Shown: positions 1-10,392, counted from the stretch's first letter. The stretch is DNA of 64,000 bases from Tsukamurella paurometabola (GCF_900631615.1 NZ_LR131273.1:248001-312000); one strand, 5' to 3'. Made by a program: numbers and translations. Notes: generated by a model not told the origin, from the sequence alone.

Positions 1-732
1 CGGCTCGACCTCCGGCGGGCCGGCGTCGGGCACGTCGACGACGAGGACGGAGCCGGACGCCGTCTCCTTGTGGTCGAAGTTGGTGACCTCGGGGGCACCG
101 GAGTACCAGACGCCCGGCGCCACCTCGGTGACCGAGTGCCGGTCGCCGAGGGCGACGTACCGCAGCTGTCCGGTGGCGATCCGCTGCGACAGCGCGCCGA
201 CGTCGATGAGGCGCTGGTCCTGCGCGCCGACGGGCAGCGTCCCGCCGTGCCCGACGGCGATCCGGATCACGCCCTCCGCGGGCGGCGGCGCCGCGGCGAC
301 CGCTTCGGTGAGCGGATCCCCGGCGGGGTGCTTGGAGAACCACGGCGCGGCCAGCAGCTCGCCCCCCGGGCGCACCGCGTGGACGCCGGGGCGCTCGAGC
401 ACGATCACGTTCTCGGGGCGGTGCCGCCGGAACAGCTCGGAGGTGTAGATCGACGCGGCGTCCAGCGGGTCGTGATTACCGGGCATCAGGTAGACGGGCC
501 GCTCGATCGCGGCGATGCGGTCGAGGCTGCGGGCGACGACTGCGGGGGCGAGCCGGTTGTCCTCGAAGACGTCACCGCAGACGACGACGAACTCCGCGTC
601 CCGCTCGGCCGCCACGGCGCCGAGCCGGGAGATCGCGTCCAGCCGGGCGTCGGTGAATCGCGCCTGCGCGTCCGCGTCGAGGAAGTGCCGGGTCATTCCC
701 AGCTGCCAGTCCGCCGTGTGCAGAAATCGCAT
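1..732 (-). CDS. SbcD/Mre11-like DNA repair exonuclease (3' end outside window)
   Basis: The first 244 codons of a calcineurin-like metallophosphoesterase; the frame runs off the left edge without a stop. The N-terminus reads HTADWQLGM. Most SbcD proteins have His where this one has Gln (DxH motif), as I recall also for Mtb Rv1277. Further metal-site motifs are CGDVFEDN (near residue 51), PGNHD (near 83) and VGHGG (near 148). The ATG is preceded by a good GAGGGGGTG Shine-Dalgarno (SD). The family processes DNA ends with an SbcC-like ATPase, which would lie beyond the edge. Confidence 0.85.
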   Translation of the reverse strand, partial: MRFLHTADWQLGMTRHFLDADAQARFTDARLDAISRLGAVAAERDAEFVVVCGDVFEDNRLAPAVVARSLDRIAAIERPVYLMPGNHDPLDAASIYTSELFRRHRPENVIVLERPGVHAVRPGGELLAAPWFSKHPAGDPLTEAVAAAPPPAEGVIRIAVGHGGTLPVGAQDQRLIDVGALSQRIATGQLRYVALGDRHSVTEVAPGVWYSGAPEVTNFDHKETASGSVLVVDVPDAGPPEVEP

Positions 733-812
733 GCCCGTCACCCCCTCGTAGGTCGCCCCTCAGGGTAGTGACCCCCACCGACAGGTTCCGTCACCGACGC
801 GGCCCCGCCGCG

Positions 813-1619
813 TCATCGCGGGTCACGGAGGCGGTCGTAGAGCTCGGCCAGCTCGTCCTGCGCCTCGGCGACGTCGGCGGGCTTCGTCCCGGTGCGGCGC
901 AGCGCCCTGCGCAGGAGCGACGGGTCGAGCAGGGTCATGGCGTCGATCGGGGACGGCTCCGGCAGCGCCGGCAGGTCGTAGCCCTCGCCGTAGAACGCCG
1001 CGGCACCCGCGTCCCAGTCCCCGGGCTCCCCGGCAGCGGGTTCCCCGGCATCGCGCGCACCGTCGGGGCCCGTCGCCGAGCCCGACGGTGCCGGGCCCTC
1101 CCGCTCGGTCGTGCTGACGCGCGCCAACAGCCCCGCGAGCGGGACGCCGGCGAAGTCGAGGATCAGCGACGGGTCCGTGTCGGCGGCGGCGCAGAACTCG
1201 TAGGTCAGGGCGAGGGCGTGCACGCACGCGCCGGAGTCGTCGGGGCACGCGCAGTCGACCAGCACGTCGGACGCGGTCTCGGGCAGCACCAGCTCGCCCA
1301 GCGTGCGCCCGAGGTCGCCGCGGGTGACGCCGAGCAGCTCCGCGGCCGCGCCCTGCGCGACGAGCAGGGAGACCACCGCGGCCGGATCGCCGGGCACGCG
1401 GGAGAGCGCGACGCCGAACGGGTCGAGCTGGCTGCCCTGCACCGTCGCGGTGATCGACGCGGGCACCACGGCGAGCGAGTACACCTGGTGCTCCTGGTAG
1501 AGCCGCCGGGCGTATTGGACCTTGCGCCGCTCGGTGACGTCCTCGCGCTGCTGGATGAGGCGCCTGCTGAACCACGTCGCGCCCATGGGCCGCGCGGTGT
1601 CGCGGGTTCGTCTCGCCAC
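813..1619 (-). CDS. SWIM zinc-finger protein, partner of the SNF2 helicase
   Basis: 268 residues. The SWIM zinc-binding pattern CACPDDSGACVH lies near residues 122-133 (Cys-x-Cys ... Cys-x-His). The GTG start directly abuts the TAG stop of the upstream SNF2-family gene, so the two are translationally linked. Actinobacterial SNF2 helicases of the HelZ type are commonly followed by such a SWIM protein. The N-terminal half (residues 15-110) is typical of this partner family and the C-terminal third is Ala/Pro/Glu-rich. A role in binding DNA or guiding the helicase is inferred; no catalytic motif is seen. Confidence 0.85.
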   Translation of the reverse strand: MARRTRDTARPMGATWFSRRLIQQREDVTERRKVQYARRLYQEHQVYSLAVVPASITATVQGSQLDPFGVALSRVPGDPAAVVSLLVAQGAAAELLGVTRGDLGRTLGELVLPETASDVLVDCACPDDSGACVHALALTYEFCAAADTDPSLILDFAGVPLAGLLARVSTTEREGPAPSGSATGPDGARDAGEPAAGEPGDWDAGAAAFYGEGYDLPALPEPSPIDAMTLLDPSLLRRALRRTGTKPADVAEAQDELAELYDRLRDPR

Positions 1620-4532
1620 CTAGACCACCGCCTCGTCGCGCAGGGCGACCAGCTCGTAGAGCTCGTCGTTGTTCAGCTCGGTCAGCCACGCCTCGCCCGT
1701 CCGCACCGTCATCGACGAGAGCTCCTTCTTGGCCGCGATCACCCCGTCGATGCGCTCCTCGAGCGTCCCCGCGCAGACGAACTTGCGGACCTGCACCGCT
1801 CGGGTCTGGCCGATGCGGAAGGCGCGATCGGTGGCCTGGTTCTCGACGGCGGGGTTCCACCAGCGGTCCACGTGGATCACGTGATTCGCGGCGGTGAGGT
1901 TGAGCCCGGTGCCGCCGGACTGCACCGTCGCGACGAGGGTCGGGGCGCCGTCACCGGACTGGAACCGCGCGACCAGCGCGTCGCGCTCGGCGCGGGGCAC
2001 CCCGCCGTCGAGGACGGGGACGTCCGCGCCCAGCAGGCCCGTGAGCCAGGGCTGGAGCATGCGCGCGAACTCGGCGTACTGGGTGAAGACGAGTGCCCGT
2101 TCGCCCTCGTCGGCGACCGTGGTGAGGATGTCGGCCAGCAGCTCCACCTTGCCCGAGCGGTGCTGCCCGCGGCGCAGCAGCGGCGAGCCGTCGCCGAGGT
2201 AGTGCGCGGGGTGGTTGCAGATCTGCTTGAGCCTGGTCAGGGACGCCAGAACCAGGCCCCGCCGGCCCATGCCCTGCGACTGACGCAGCTCCTCGACCAG
2301 CCGGTTCAGCACGGCCTGGTACAGCCCCGCCTGCTCCGGCGTGAGCGACGCGCGCACCGTGAACTCGGCCTTCTCCGGCAGTTCCGGTGCGATCGCCGGG
2401 TCGGTCTTCTCGCGGCGCAGGATGAACGGCGAGGTCAGGGTGTTCAGCCTGCGGACGGCCGCCCGGTCCTGTTCGCGTTCGATGGGCAGCGCGTAGCGAT
2501 TGCGGAAGGTGCGGGCCGAGCCGAGCAGGCCGGGGTTGACCAGGTCGATCACGGCGCGCAGGTCCTCGAGGCGGTTCTCGACGGGGGTACCGGTGAGCGC
2601 GACGCGGTGCGCCGCGGGGAACGCGCGCAACGCCCTGGCGGCGGCGGTGTTGACGTTCTTCACGTGCTGCGCCTCGTCGACCACGAGGCGGCCCCAGTGG
2701 TGCCCGGCGAGCAGCTCGCGGTCGCGCGCGGCGAGGGCGAACGTCGTGACCACCACGTCGGATTCGGCCGCGATCCGCCCGAACTCCTCACCGGTCGGGC
2801 GGTCTGCGCCGTGGTGCACGTGCACGCGCAGGCCCGGGGCGAAGCGCTGCGCCTCCGCGACCCAATTGCCGACCACGGACATCGGGCAGACCAGCAGCGT
2901 CGGCCGGACCGGCTCACCCGCCTCCCGCTCGTGGCAGAGCAGCGCGAGCACCTGGATCGTCTTGCCCAGCCCCATGTCGTCGGCGAGGACGGCGCCGATC
3001 CCGCTGCGCCACAGCGTGACCAACCACTCCAACCCGCGCACCTGGTAGTCGCGCAGCTGCGCTTTCAGGGTCGACGGTGCCGCCACCTCCGCCGGGGCGA
3101 TGGTGCCGCCGCGGTACACGGAGTCGAGCCAGCCGAGGCCGTCGACGGCGGCGAGCGGCGCGGGCAGCGCCGCGGGGTCGGCGATCATCCCGAGCAGGTC
3201 GCTCAGGTCCGTACCGGACTCGGCGGCGGAGCGCTGCTCCGCCACGAACCGCGCCGCGTGCGCCAGCGTGCGGCGGTCGGCACGCACCCACCGGCCGCGC
3301 ACCTCCACCAGCCCGGACGCCGAGTTCGCCAGGGACGCCAGCTCGCTCGCGGTGAGCACCGTGTCACCGACGGCGAGTTGCCAGGCGAAGTCCTTGACCT
3401 CGGCGAGACCGGCCTGCACCGTCAGGGCCGTGCGGCCCGGCTGCTCCCGCCCGACGAGCCGCAGGGCGGGGCGCACCGTCGCGATGGAGGCGGGCAGCAG
3501 CACCTCGTAGCCGGCCTTCGTGAGCCCGGGCGCGCCCTCCAGGAAGAGCGCCTCCGCCTCCTCGGTGGTGAGCAGGAAGTCCAGCGAGCTCTCGTCCTGC
3601 GCGACCCGTTTGAGCGGCGGATAGACCGCGAGCGCGCGGGCCAACTCCCCCGCCAGGTCGTCCAGGTCGACGGGGCTCATCCGGCCGGGATCGGCGCGCA
3701 CGGGCGCGGCGCCGGGGACGCGGCGGCACACCTCGAGCCGCCAGAGGGCCGGCGGGGCTCCGCCCCCGGTGCCGGCGGCGGAACCGGCGGCCCGCATCGA
3801 ATACGGGGCCAGGGGGTTCTCGCCCGGGCTGCGGCCGTCGGGCTCGACGAGGCGCAGCACCAGCAGCGTCTCGGCGGAGCGGACGCTCCCCGCCCATTCG
3901 GTCCACGCGGCCGCGGCCCCGGCGTCGGCGACGGCCCGGGCCGGCAGGGGCTCGCCGTCGACCAGAGCGCGCAACGACGGTGCGGCGACCCAGGACCAGG
4001 GGCCGTCGCCGAGCCGGACCCGGGCGTACCGGTCGGCGAGCTCGGCGGCCATGTCGAGGATCGCGGCGAGGTCGCCCGTGCGGCGCAGGACCGGCGGCAT
4101 CGCGGCGGCCGCGGCCTGCACCCAGGTGCGCCACTGCACCGACTCGATGGGCGCCCAGCGCACGATCTGATCGCCGTCGTCGCTGCGCAGCACCGGGCTC
4201 ACGGCACCGGCGGCGACGAACCGCTCGACGGACTTCGCGACCCACCGCAGGTACCGGAGGTCGCCTGCGCCCTCCGACGGTGCGAGGGCGTCGAGCAGCG
4301 CGGCGGCGCGGTCCGGGCCCAGCGTGAGGGCCGGCGCGACGAGGCGCCGCTGCGGCCCCGCGACGGTGACGGAGCGGCGGGGACGGCGGTCGCCGAGTAC
4401 CTCGGCGACGGGCGCGGGCAGGGCCGCGGCCTCGGGCTCTGCGGTGGGCTCGCCGAGCTCGTCGGTGAACCAGAGCGCGAGCCCGAGGCCGGGGCGCCAC
4501 AGCCCGTGCGCGGCGGCCTGGGGGCGGGGCAG
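1620..4532 (-). CDS. SNF2-family DEAD/DEAH-like helicase (HelZ type), probable CTG start
   Basis: A dsDNA-translocating ATPase of the SNF2/Rad54 superfamily. Visible motifs are Walker A DDMGLGKT, Walker B DEAQH, motif III LTGTPVENRL, and motifs V/VI QSGGTGLNLTAANHV and DRAFRIGQ. The frame stays open well upstream of the GTG at 4202 but holds no ATG, GTG or TTG there. The upstream translation includes HGLWRPGLGLALW, matching the N-terminus of HelZ proteins as I recall Mtb Rv2101. A CTG at 4530-4532 sits 5 nt after a strong GGGAGG, 10 nt downstream of the acetyltransferase stop, and gives a 970-residue protein of normal family length. The GTG at 4202 would give 860 residues and lose the conserved N-terminus. 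The start codon is inferred; the helicase identity is firm. Confidence 0.85.
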   Translation of the reverse strand: MPRPQAAAHGLWRPGLGLALWFTDELGEPTAEPEAAALPAPVAEVLGDRRPRRSVTVAGPQRRLVAPALTLGPDRAAALLDALAPSEGAGDLRYLRWVAKSVERFVAAGAVSPVLRSDDGDQIVRWAPIESVQWRTWVQAAAAAMPPVLRRTGDLAAILDMAAELADRYARVRLGDGPWSWVAAPSLRALVDGEPLPARAVADAGAAAAWTEWAGSVRSAETLLVLRLVEPDGRSPGENPLAPYSMRAAGSAAGTGGGAPPALWRLEVCRRVPGAAPVRADPGRMSPVDLDDLAGELARALAVYPPLKRVAQDESSLDFLLTTEEAEALFLEGAPGLTKAGYEVLLPASIATVRPALRLVGREQPGRTALTVQAGLAEVKDFAWQLAVGDTVLTASELASLANSASGLVEVRGRWVRADRRTLAHAARFVAEQRSAAESGTDLSDLLGMIADPAALPAPLAAVDGLGWLDSVYRGGTIAPAEVAAPSTLKAQLRDYQVRGLEWLVTLWRSGIGAVLADDMGLGKTIQVLALLCHEREAGEPVRPTLLVCPMSVVGNWVAEAQRFAPGLRVHVHHGADRPTGEEFGRIAAESDVVVTTFALAARDRELLAGHHWGRLVVDEAQHVKNVNTAAARALRAFPAAHRVALTGTPVENRLEDLRAVIDLVNPGLLGSARTFRNRYALPIEREQDRAAVRRLNTLTSPFILRREKTDPAIAPELPEKAEFTVRASLTPEQAGLYQAVLNRLVEELRQSQGMGRRGLVLASLTRLKQICNHPAHYLGDGSPLLRRGQHRSGKVELLADILTTVADEGERALVFTQYAEFARMLQPWLTGLLGADVPVLDGGVPRAERDALVARFQSGDGAPTLVATVQSGGTGLNLTAANHVIHVDRWWNPAVENQATDRAFRIGQTRAVQVRKFVCAGTLEERIDGVIAAKKELSSMTVRTGEAWLTELNNDELYELVALRDEAVV

Positions 4533-4542
4533 GGCGGCCTCC

Positions 4543-5166
4543 CTACTCCGGGACGGCGCGGTAGGCCTCGTGCCGGTGGCGCAGGCGGTGCCGCAGATGC
4601 GCCTCCACGGTGGGCCACTCGTGCCGGAGGATGGAGAACAGGACCGCGTCCTGCAGCGCGCCGTTGCGGTGCCGCTTGTAGCTGCGCAGCACCCCGTCCT
4701 GCTTCGCGCCGAGGCGAGCGATGGCCTCGCGCGACTGGGTGTTGATCCACTGGGTGCGCAGGCCGATGCACTCGCAGCCGAGCACGTCGAAGGCGTGCTG
4801 CAGCAAGAGCAGCTTGGACTCGGCGTTGGTGCCGGTGCCGTGCGCCGATGCCCGGTTCCAGGTGTAACCGATCTCCATCCGCGGGACCGCGGGGTCGATG
4901 TCGTAGTAGGTGGTCATGCCGAGCACCCGGCCCGCGGCGTCGATCGCGGTGAACGGGATCATCGCGCCCTGCTCCTGCAGTTGCAGCCGGCGGTCGATCT
5001 CGGCGCGCAGGCCCGACGGTGCCGGCACGGACGTGTACCAGCGGTCCCACAGCTGCCCGTCGTCGAGCGCCTCGCGCAGGCCGTCGTGCTGGTCGTGCGC
5101 CAGGGGCACGAGCGTGACGAGGTGCCCCGTCAGCGTGACGGGCTCCAGCGGGGTGAGGAAGGCCAT
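4543..5166 (-). CDS. GNAT-family N-acetyltransferase (RimJ/RimL-like)
   Basis: 207 residues. The chain starts MAFLTPLEPVTLTG and contains the GNAT core segments MEIGYTWNRASAHGTG (acetyl-CoA binding region) and IGLRTQWINTQSREAIARLG, typical of the RimJ/RimL and Acetyltransf_3 group. This group usually acetylates protein N-termini or small amines, but the substrate here is unknown. An in-frame frame extension upstream to 5328 is Arg/Pro-rich and overlaps the next gene, so the ATG at 5166 is preferred. It lies in a tight same-strand run with the thioesterase upstream (10 nt) and the SNF2 gene downstream (10 nt). Confidence 0.85.
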   Translation of the reverse strand: MAFLTPLEPVTLTGHLVTLVPLAHDQHDGLREALDDGQLWDRWYTSVPAPSGLRAEIDRRLQLQEQGAMIPFTAIDAAGRVLGMTTYYDIDPAVPRMEIGYTWNRASAHGTGTNAESKLLLLQHAFDVLGCECIGLRTQWINTQSREAIARLGAKQDGVLRSYKRHRNGALQDAVLFSILRHEWPTVEAHLRHRLRHRHEAYRAVPE

Positions 5167-5176
5167 GCCTCGCAGA

Positions 5177-5605
5177 CTACTGCGAGCCACCGACGAGAAG
5201 CCGCTCCAGTGCGGTGCGGATCCCGTCCGGCACGCCGGCCGGACGACGGGTCTCCCGATCGACGAAGACGTGCACGAACCACCCCTCCGCGGCGGCGGCA
5301 CCGTCGGCCCCGAACAGGGTGACGGCATAGGTCACGCTGGACCGGCCGAGCTTCGTGACCGCCAACCCGGCGGTGACCGGCTCGGGGAAGGCCAGCGGGG
5401 CGTCGTACCGGCAGTGAGATTCCACACAGAGGCCGATGGTGTCCCCGGCGTGGATGTCGAGGCCGCCCTCGCGGATCAGGAAGGTGTTGATCACCGTGTC
5501 GAAGAAGCTGTAGTAGACGACGTTGTTGACGTGCCCGTAGACGTCGTTGTCCTTCCAGCGCGTGGGGATGACCAGGGTGTACGGCTGCTCGTCGATGCTC
5601 GGCAT
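5177..5605 (-). CDS. Acyl-CoA thioesterase, hotdog fold (4HBT/YbgC-like)
   Basis: 142 residues. The motif DNDVYGHVNNVVYYSFFDT near residues 18-36 is the catalytic Asp and hotdog helix of 4-hydroxybenzoyl-CoA thioesterase-like enzymes. These hydrolyse the thioester of short or aromatic acyl-CoAs; the exact substrate cannot be read from sequence. The ATG at 5605 was chosen because the frame upstream of it is low-complexity and crosses into the divergent promoter region. It probably heads the leftward run thioesterase - acetyltransferase - SNF2 - SWIM. Confidence 0.85.
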   Translation of the reverse strand: MPSIDEQPYTLVIPTRWKDNDVYGHVNNVVYYSFFDTVINTFLIREGGLDIHAGDTIGLCVESHCRYDAPLAFPEPVTAGLAVTKLGRSSVTYAVTLFGADGAAAAEGWFVHVFVDRETRRPAGVPDGIRTALERLLVGGSQ

Positions 5606-5723
5606 GGCCCGGACGCTACTTGGGGCCGGCGTGTGCCCCGTCACCGACGGGGAATTTCCGTCGCCGATCGGTGGTAACAAGGGGTGGACGGTCCCGACGG
5701 GATCGCACACCACGGAGGACACC

Positions 5724-6503
5724 ATGGCGAACAAGCCCGCTCGCATCCAGCCCGATCAGCCCGACCTCCCCGCCGTGCGGCACGACGGGGGCGGCGTCCT
5801 GGGCTCCGTCATCGACCGCGCCGCGCGCCTGCAGGCCCCGGCCGTCGCCAAGTACGTCGCGAGCCTGCGCGCCGATCATCCCGACGAGACGCCGGAGCAG
5901 ATCATCGCGCGCCTGGAGAAGCGCTACCTGCTCACCGTGACCGGGACGGGCGGCGCCGCGGGCGCCACCGCGGCCGTCCCCGGCGTCGGCACGCTGGCGG
6001 CGATCGGCACGGTCGGCGCGGAGACCGTGGTGTTCATGGAGGCCTCGGCCCTGTACGCCCTGGCCGTCGCCGAGGTCTACGGCATCTCGCCCGAGGATCG
6101 TGAGCTGCGCAAGGCCCTGGTCCTCACGGCGGTGCTGGGCGAGGCCGGGCTCGGCGCCCTGCGGGCGACGGTGGGCGCCAAGAACGCGTCGCTGATGAAC
6201 CTGAAGAAGAACCCCACCCAGATCCCGGGCGTCGGCAACCTGAACAAGCAGCTGATGAAGATGTTCAGCCGCCGGTTCCTGGCGAAGAAGTCGCCCCTGA
6301 TCCTGGGCAAGCTCCTGCCGGCGGGGATCGGCGCCGTGGTGGGCGCGGGCGGCAACCGGGTCCTGGGCAAGGGCGTGATCAAGAACGCCCGCGCGGCCTT
6401 CGGCCCCGTCCCGGCCACCTGGCCCACCGCCCACCTGCGGGTGGTCGAGGGGTCGGCGACCGACGGCCCGGCGACCGGACTGCCCGGACCCGGCGCGGAG
6501 TGA
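5724..6503 (+). CDS. Membrane-associated protein, Rv1249c-like, upstream of kgd
   Basis: 259 residues, function unknown. There are two Gly/Ala-rich hydrophobic stretches: residues 75-115, with GTGGAAGATAAVPGVG, and about 208-225, with LLPAGIGAVVGAGGNRVLG. A basic Leu-rich helical region (LNKQLMKMFSRRFLAKK) lies between them. The arrangement recalls EcsC-like or amphitropic membrane proteins. Size and position beside kgd match Mtb Rv1249c as I remember it. The start ATG has a GGAGGAC SD. No signal peptide is evident. The gene is co-directional with kgd, 136 nt upstream, but probably has a separate promoter from it. Confidence 0.75.
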   Translation: MANKPARIQPDQPDLPAVRHDGGGVLGSVIDRAARLQAPAVAKYVASLRADHPDETPEQIIARLEKRYLLTVTGTGGAAGATAAVPGVGTLAAIGTVGAETVVFMEASALYALAVAEVYGISPEDRELRKALVLTAVLGEAGLGALRATVGAKNASLMNLKKNPTQIPGVGNLNKQLMKMFSRRFLAKKSPLILGKLLPAGIGAVVGAGGNRVLGKGVIKNARAAFGPVPATWPTAHLRVVEGSATDGPATGLPGPGAE

Positions 6504-6551
6504 CCGCGACCGCGGAACGGGAGTAACCGACACATGTTTTCCGTGGTGGAC

Positions 6552-6593
6552 TACCCTGGACCGCGCGGACCTGCGCCCTCTGCGATCCAGGGT
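6552..6593 (+). promoter_or_regulatory. Candidate kgd promoter with inverted repeat
   Basis: A -10-like TACCCT (6552-6557) is overlapped by the left arm of an 8-bp perfect inverted repeat, ACCCTGGA at 6553-6560 and TCCAGGGT at 6586-6593, with a 25-nt loop. It lies about 50-90 nt before the kgd GTG. The repeat may be an operator or a 5'-UTR hairpin. This is a reading of the sequence only, and no -35 box is convincing. Confidence 0.35.
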
Positions 6594-6639
6594 GGCGCGC
6601 GCTTGATACGACGATGATGAATCGAGGCGAGGACCTGCC

Positions 6640-9600
6640 GTGAGCAGCAGTTCTGTATCGGATTTCGGCCAAAACGAGTGGCTGGTCGAGGAGATGTACG
6701 AGCGGTTCAAGGCCGACCCTAATTCGGTCGACCCGAGCTGGCACGAATTCCTCTCGAAGTACACCCCGGGAGTTGCAGAGGGTGGCAACGCGGCCGGCAA
6801 CGGCGCGGCCCCCGCGGCCGCTCCCGCCGCGGCGCCCGCCGCTCCGGCACCGGCGCAGCCCGCCGCTGCACCGGCGGCAAAGGCCCCCAAGACGGCCGAC
6901 ACCACGCTGACCCCCGCGCCGTCCGCCCCGGTGACTCCGGCACCGTCGTCGCCCGCGAAGCCCGCCCCCGCGCCGAAGGCCCCGGCGCCCGCCTCGTTCC
7001 CGGACGAGGAGGAGCGCACCGTGCTCCGCGGCGCCGCCAACGCCGTGGTGAAGAACATGAACGCGAGCCGCGAGGTGCCGACCGCGACGTCGGTGCGCTC
7101 GATGCCGGTCAAGGTGATGTTCGACAACCGCGTGGTCATCAACAACCACCTCGCGCGCACCCGCGGCGGCAAGATCAGCTTCACCCACATCCTGGGTTAC
7201 GCCCTGGTGCAGGGCGTCAAGGCCTTCCCCAACATGAACCGGCACTACGCCGAGATCGACGGCAAGCCGAACGCGGTGACCCCGCCGCACGTGAACCTGG
7301 GCATCGCCATCGACCTGGTCGGCAAGAACGGCAGCCGCAGCCTCGTGGTCGCGGGCGTCAAGGAAGCCGAGACCATGGACTTCGGCCAGTTCGTGGCCGC
7401 CTACGAGGACATCGTGCGCCGCGCCCGCCAGGGCAAGCTGGGCGCCGAGGACTTCGCCGGCGTCACGATCTCGCTGACCAACCCCGGCGGTATCGGCACC
7501 GTGCACTCGGTGCCCCGCCTCATGGTCGGCCAGGGCGCGATCATCGGCGTCGGCGCCATGGAGTACCCCGCCGAGTTCCAGGGCGCGAGCGACGAGAAGA
7601 TCGCCGAGCTGGCGGTCGGCAAGCTCACCACCCTGACCTCGACCTACGATCACCGCATCATCCAGGGCGCCGAATCCGGCGACTTCCTGCGGTACGTCCA
7701 CGAGCTCACGCTGAGCGACGACTTCTGGGACGACATCTTCCGCACGATGCACGTGCCCTACGAGCCGATCCGCTGGCGGCAGGACATCCCCGCCCACGGC
7801 ATCGACAAGGACGCGCGCGTCCTCGAGCTCATCGCGGCGTACCGGGCGCGCGGGCACCTCATGGCCGACGTCGACCCGCTGCGCTACAACAACGAGAGCC
7901 TCGAGTCGCACCCCGACCTGAACGTGCTCACCTACGAGCTCACGCTGTGGGACCTGGACCGCACGTTCAACGTCGGCGGTTTCCACGGGGCCGAGCGGCT
8001 CAAGCTGCGCAAGGTGCTCTCGGTCCTGCGCGACGCCTACTGCCGCCACGTGGGCATCGAGTACACGCACATCCTCGAGCCCGAGCAGCAGAAGTGGCTG
8101 CAGGAGCGCGTGGAGACGAAGGACATCAAGCCCACCGTCGCCGAGCAGAAGTACATCCTCAGCAAGCTCAACGCGGCCGAGGCCTTCGAGACCTTCCTGC
8201 AGACCAAGTACGTCGGCCAGAAGCGCTTCTCGCTCGAGGGCGCGGAGTCCGTCATCCCGATGATGGACGCCGTGCTGGACCAGGCCGCCGAGCACCAGCT
8301 CGACGAGGTCGTCATCGGCATGCCGCACCGCGGCCGCCTGAACGTGCTGGCGAACATCGTCGGCAAGCCGTACAGCAAGATCTTCACCGAGTTCGAGGGC
8401 AACCTGAACCCGGCCCAGGCGCACGGCTCGGGCGACGTGAAGTACCACCTCGGCGCCGAGGGCAAGTACTACCAGATGTTCGGCGAGAACGAGATCACCG
8501 TCTCGCTGGTCGCGAACCCCTCGCACCTCGAGGCCGTCGATCCCGTGCTCGAGGGCATCGTGCACGCCAAGCAGGACATGCTGAACGCGCCCGACGGCGT
8601 GCACCCGGTCATGCCGCTCATGCTGCACGGCGACGCGGCCTTCGCGGGCCAGGGCGTGGTGGCCGAGACGCTGAACATGGCGAACCTCGACGGCTTCTCC
8701 AACGGCGGCACCGTCCACATCGTGGTGAACAACCAGGTGGGCTTCACCACGTCGCCGGAGAACTCGCGCAGCTCGCAGTACTGCACCGACGTGGCGAAGA
8801 TGATCGGTGCGCCGATCTTCCACGTCAACGGCGACGATCCCGAGGCCTGCGTGTGGGTCGCCAAGCTCGCCGTCGACTTCCGCGAGCGTTTCCACAAGGA
8901 CGTCGTGATCGACCTCGTCTGCTACCGCCGCCGCGGCCACAACGAGGGCGACGACCCGTCGATGACCCAGCCCGGCATGTACGACGTGATCGACACCAAG
9001 CGCGGCGTCCGCAAGTCCTACACCGAGGCCCTCATCGGTCGTGGCGACATCTCGACCAAGGAGGCCGAGGACGCGCTGCGCGACTACCAGGGCCAGCTGG
9101 AGCGGGTCTTCAACGAGGTCAAGGAGCTGGAGAAGTTCCAGGCCGAGCCCGCCCCGTCGATCATCGCCGACCAGCCGCTGCCGAGCTCGCTCGTGACCGC
9201 GGTGCCGCTGGAGCAGATCCAGCGCGTGGGCGACGCCTACGCCAACGTCCCCGAGGGCTTCACCGTGCACCCGCGCGTGGCACCGGTGGTCAAGCGCCGC
9301 TTCGAGATGTCGCGCGAGGGCGGCATCGACTGGGCCTTCGGCGAGCTGCTCGCCTTCGGCACCCTGCTGGAGGAGGGCCGCACGGTCCGCCTGGCCGGCC
9401 AGGACAGCCGCCGCGGCACGTTCACGCAGCGGCACGCGGTGCTCATCGACCGCCAGTCGGGCACCGAGTACACCCCGCTCGACCACCTCGGCCCCGACGG
9501 CTCGCCGTCACCCGGCAAGTTCATGGTCTACGACTCGGCGCTCACCGAGTACGCGGGCCTGGGCTTCGAGTACGGCTACTCCGTGGCCGACGAGTCGGCG

Positions 9601-10377
9601 CTGGTGTGCTGGGAGGCGCAGTTCGGCGACTTCGTCAACGGCGCGCAGTCGATCATCGACGAGTTCATCAGCTCGGGCGAGGCCAAGTGGGGCCAGACCT
9701 CGGGCGTGACGCTGCTGCTCCCGCACGGTCACGAGGGCCAGGGCCCCGACCACACGTCGGCCCGTATCGAGCGTTTCCTGCAGTTGTGCGCGGAGGGCTC
9801 GATGACCGTCGCCATGCCGTCGACGCCGGCCTCGTACTTCCATCTGCTGCGCCGCCACGCCCTCGACGGCGTGCGTCGCCCGATGGTGGTCGCGACGCCG
9901 AAGTCGATGCTGCGCAACAAGGCCGCCGTGAACCCCGTCGAGGACTTCACCTCGGGCAAGTTCCGCTCGGTCATCGACGATCCGGCGTTCGAGGTGGAGG
10001 GCGGCGACCGCAGCAAGGTCACGACCCTGCTGCTGGTCTCCGGCAAGCTCTACTACGAGCTGGAGGCGCGCCGGAAGAAGGACGGCCGCGACGACGTCGC
10101 GATCGTCCGCATGGAGCAGCTCTACCCGCTCCCGTCGCGGCGCCTGCCCGCCACGCTCGACCTGTACCCCAACGCGACCGACGTGCGCTGGGTCCAGGAG
10201 GAGCCGGCCAACCAGGGCGCGTGGCCGTTCTTCGGCCTGGCGCTGCCGGAGCTCGACGGCCGCCTGGTGGGCATCAAGCGGGTCTCGCGCCGCGCCATGT
10301 CCGCCCCGTGCTCGGGTTCGTCCAAGGTGCACGCCGTGGAGCAGGCCCAGATCATCGACGAGGCCTTCACCCTCTAG
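6640..10377 (+). CDS. kgd: Multifunctional 2-oxoglutarate metabolism enzyme Kgd (SucA-type E1 fused to E2 acyltransferase domain)
   Basis: 1245 residues, the mycobacterial-type fused enzyme (Mtb Rv1248c about 1230). Residues 1-40 are the conserved N-terminal segment ([15 protein letters not shown]), followed by an Ala/Pro-rich linker to about 125. Next comes an E2-like succinyltransferase domain with the DHRIIQG motif (His near 338), lacking its own lipoyl domain. The ThDP-dependent E1 part runs from about 370 to the end, with [10 protein letters not shown] near 561 and the ThDP/Mg motif [10 protein letters not shown] near 664. The enzyme decarboxylates 2-oxoglutarate (KDH, KGD and 2-hydroxy-3-oxoadipate synthase activities) in the TCA cycle. 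In relatives it is inhibited by the FHA protein GarA. It starts at GTG after GAGGCGAGGA and is followed by a strong hairpin terminator. Confidence 0.97.
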   Translation: MSSSSVSDFGQNEWLVEEMYERFKADPNSVDPSWHEFLSKYTPGVAEGGNAAGNGAAPAAAPAAAPAAPAPAQPAAAPAAKAPKTADTTLTPAPSAPVTPAPSSPAKPAPAPKAPAPASFPDEEERTVLRGAANAVVKNMNASREVPTATSVRSMPVKVMFDNRVVINNHLARTRGGKISFTHILGYALVQGVKAFPNMNRHYAEIDGKPNAVTPPHVNLGIAIDLVGKNGSRSLVVAGVKEAETMDFGQFVAAYEDIVRRARQGKLGAEDFAGVTISLTNPGGIGTVHSVPRLMVGQGAIIGVGAMEYPAEFQGASDEKIAELAVGKLTTLTSTYDHRIIQGAESGDFLRYVHELTLSDDFWDDIFRTMHVPYEPIRWRQDIPAHGIDKDARVLELIAAYRARGHLMADVDPLRYNNESLESHPDLNVLTYELTLWDLDRTFNVGGFHGAERLKLRKVLSVLRDAYCRHVGIEYTHILEPEQQKWLQERVETKDIKPTVAEQKYILSKLNAAEAFETFLQTKYVGQKRFSLEGAESVIPMMDAVLDQAAEHQLDEVVIGMPHRGRLNVLANIVGKPYSKIFTEFEGNLNPAQAHGSGDVKYHLGAEGKYYQMFGENEITVSLVANPSHLEAVDPVLEGIVHAKQDMLNAPDGVHPVMPLMLHGDAAFAGQGVVAETLNMANLDGFSNGGTVHIVVNNQVGFTTSPENSRSSQYCTDVAKMIGAPIFHVNGDDPEACVWVAKLAVDFRERFHKDVVIDLVCYRRRGHNEGDDPSMTQPGMYDVIDTKRGVRKSYTEALIGRGDISTKEAEDALRDYQGQLERVFNEVKELEKFQAEPAPSIIADQPLPSSLVTAVPLEQIQRVGDAYANVPEGFTVHPRVAPVVKRRFEMSREGGIDWAFGELLAFGTLLEEGRTVRLAGQDSRRGTFTQRHAVLIDRQSGTEYTPLDHLGPDGSPSPGKFMVYDSALTEYAGLGFEYGYSVADESALVCWEAQFGDFVNGAQSIIDEFISSGEAKWGQTSGVTLLLPHGHEGQGPDHTSARIERFLQLCAEGSMTVAMPSTPASYFHLLRRHALDGVRRPMVVATPKSMLRNKAAVNPVEDFTSGKFRSVIDDPAFEVEGGDRSKVTTLLLVSGKLYYELEARRKKDGRDDVAIVRMEQLYPLPSRRLPATLDLYPNATDVRWVQEEPANQGAWPFFGLALPELDGRLVGIKRVSRRAMSAPCSGSSKVHAVEQAQIIDEAFTL

Positions 10378-10392
10378 ATCCTCCGAGCCACG

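Noticed and set aside
768-4745. A 1325-residue open frame on the + strand
   Set aside because: It lies antisense to the SNF2 and SWIM genes, has no recognisable domain, and shows the Arg/Gly/Ala-rich composition of a high-GC shadow frame.
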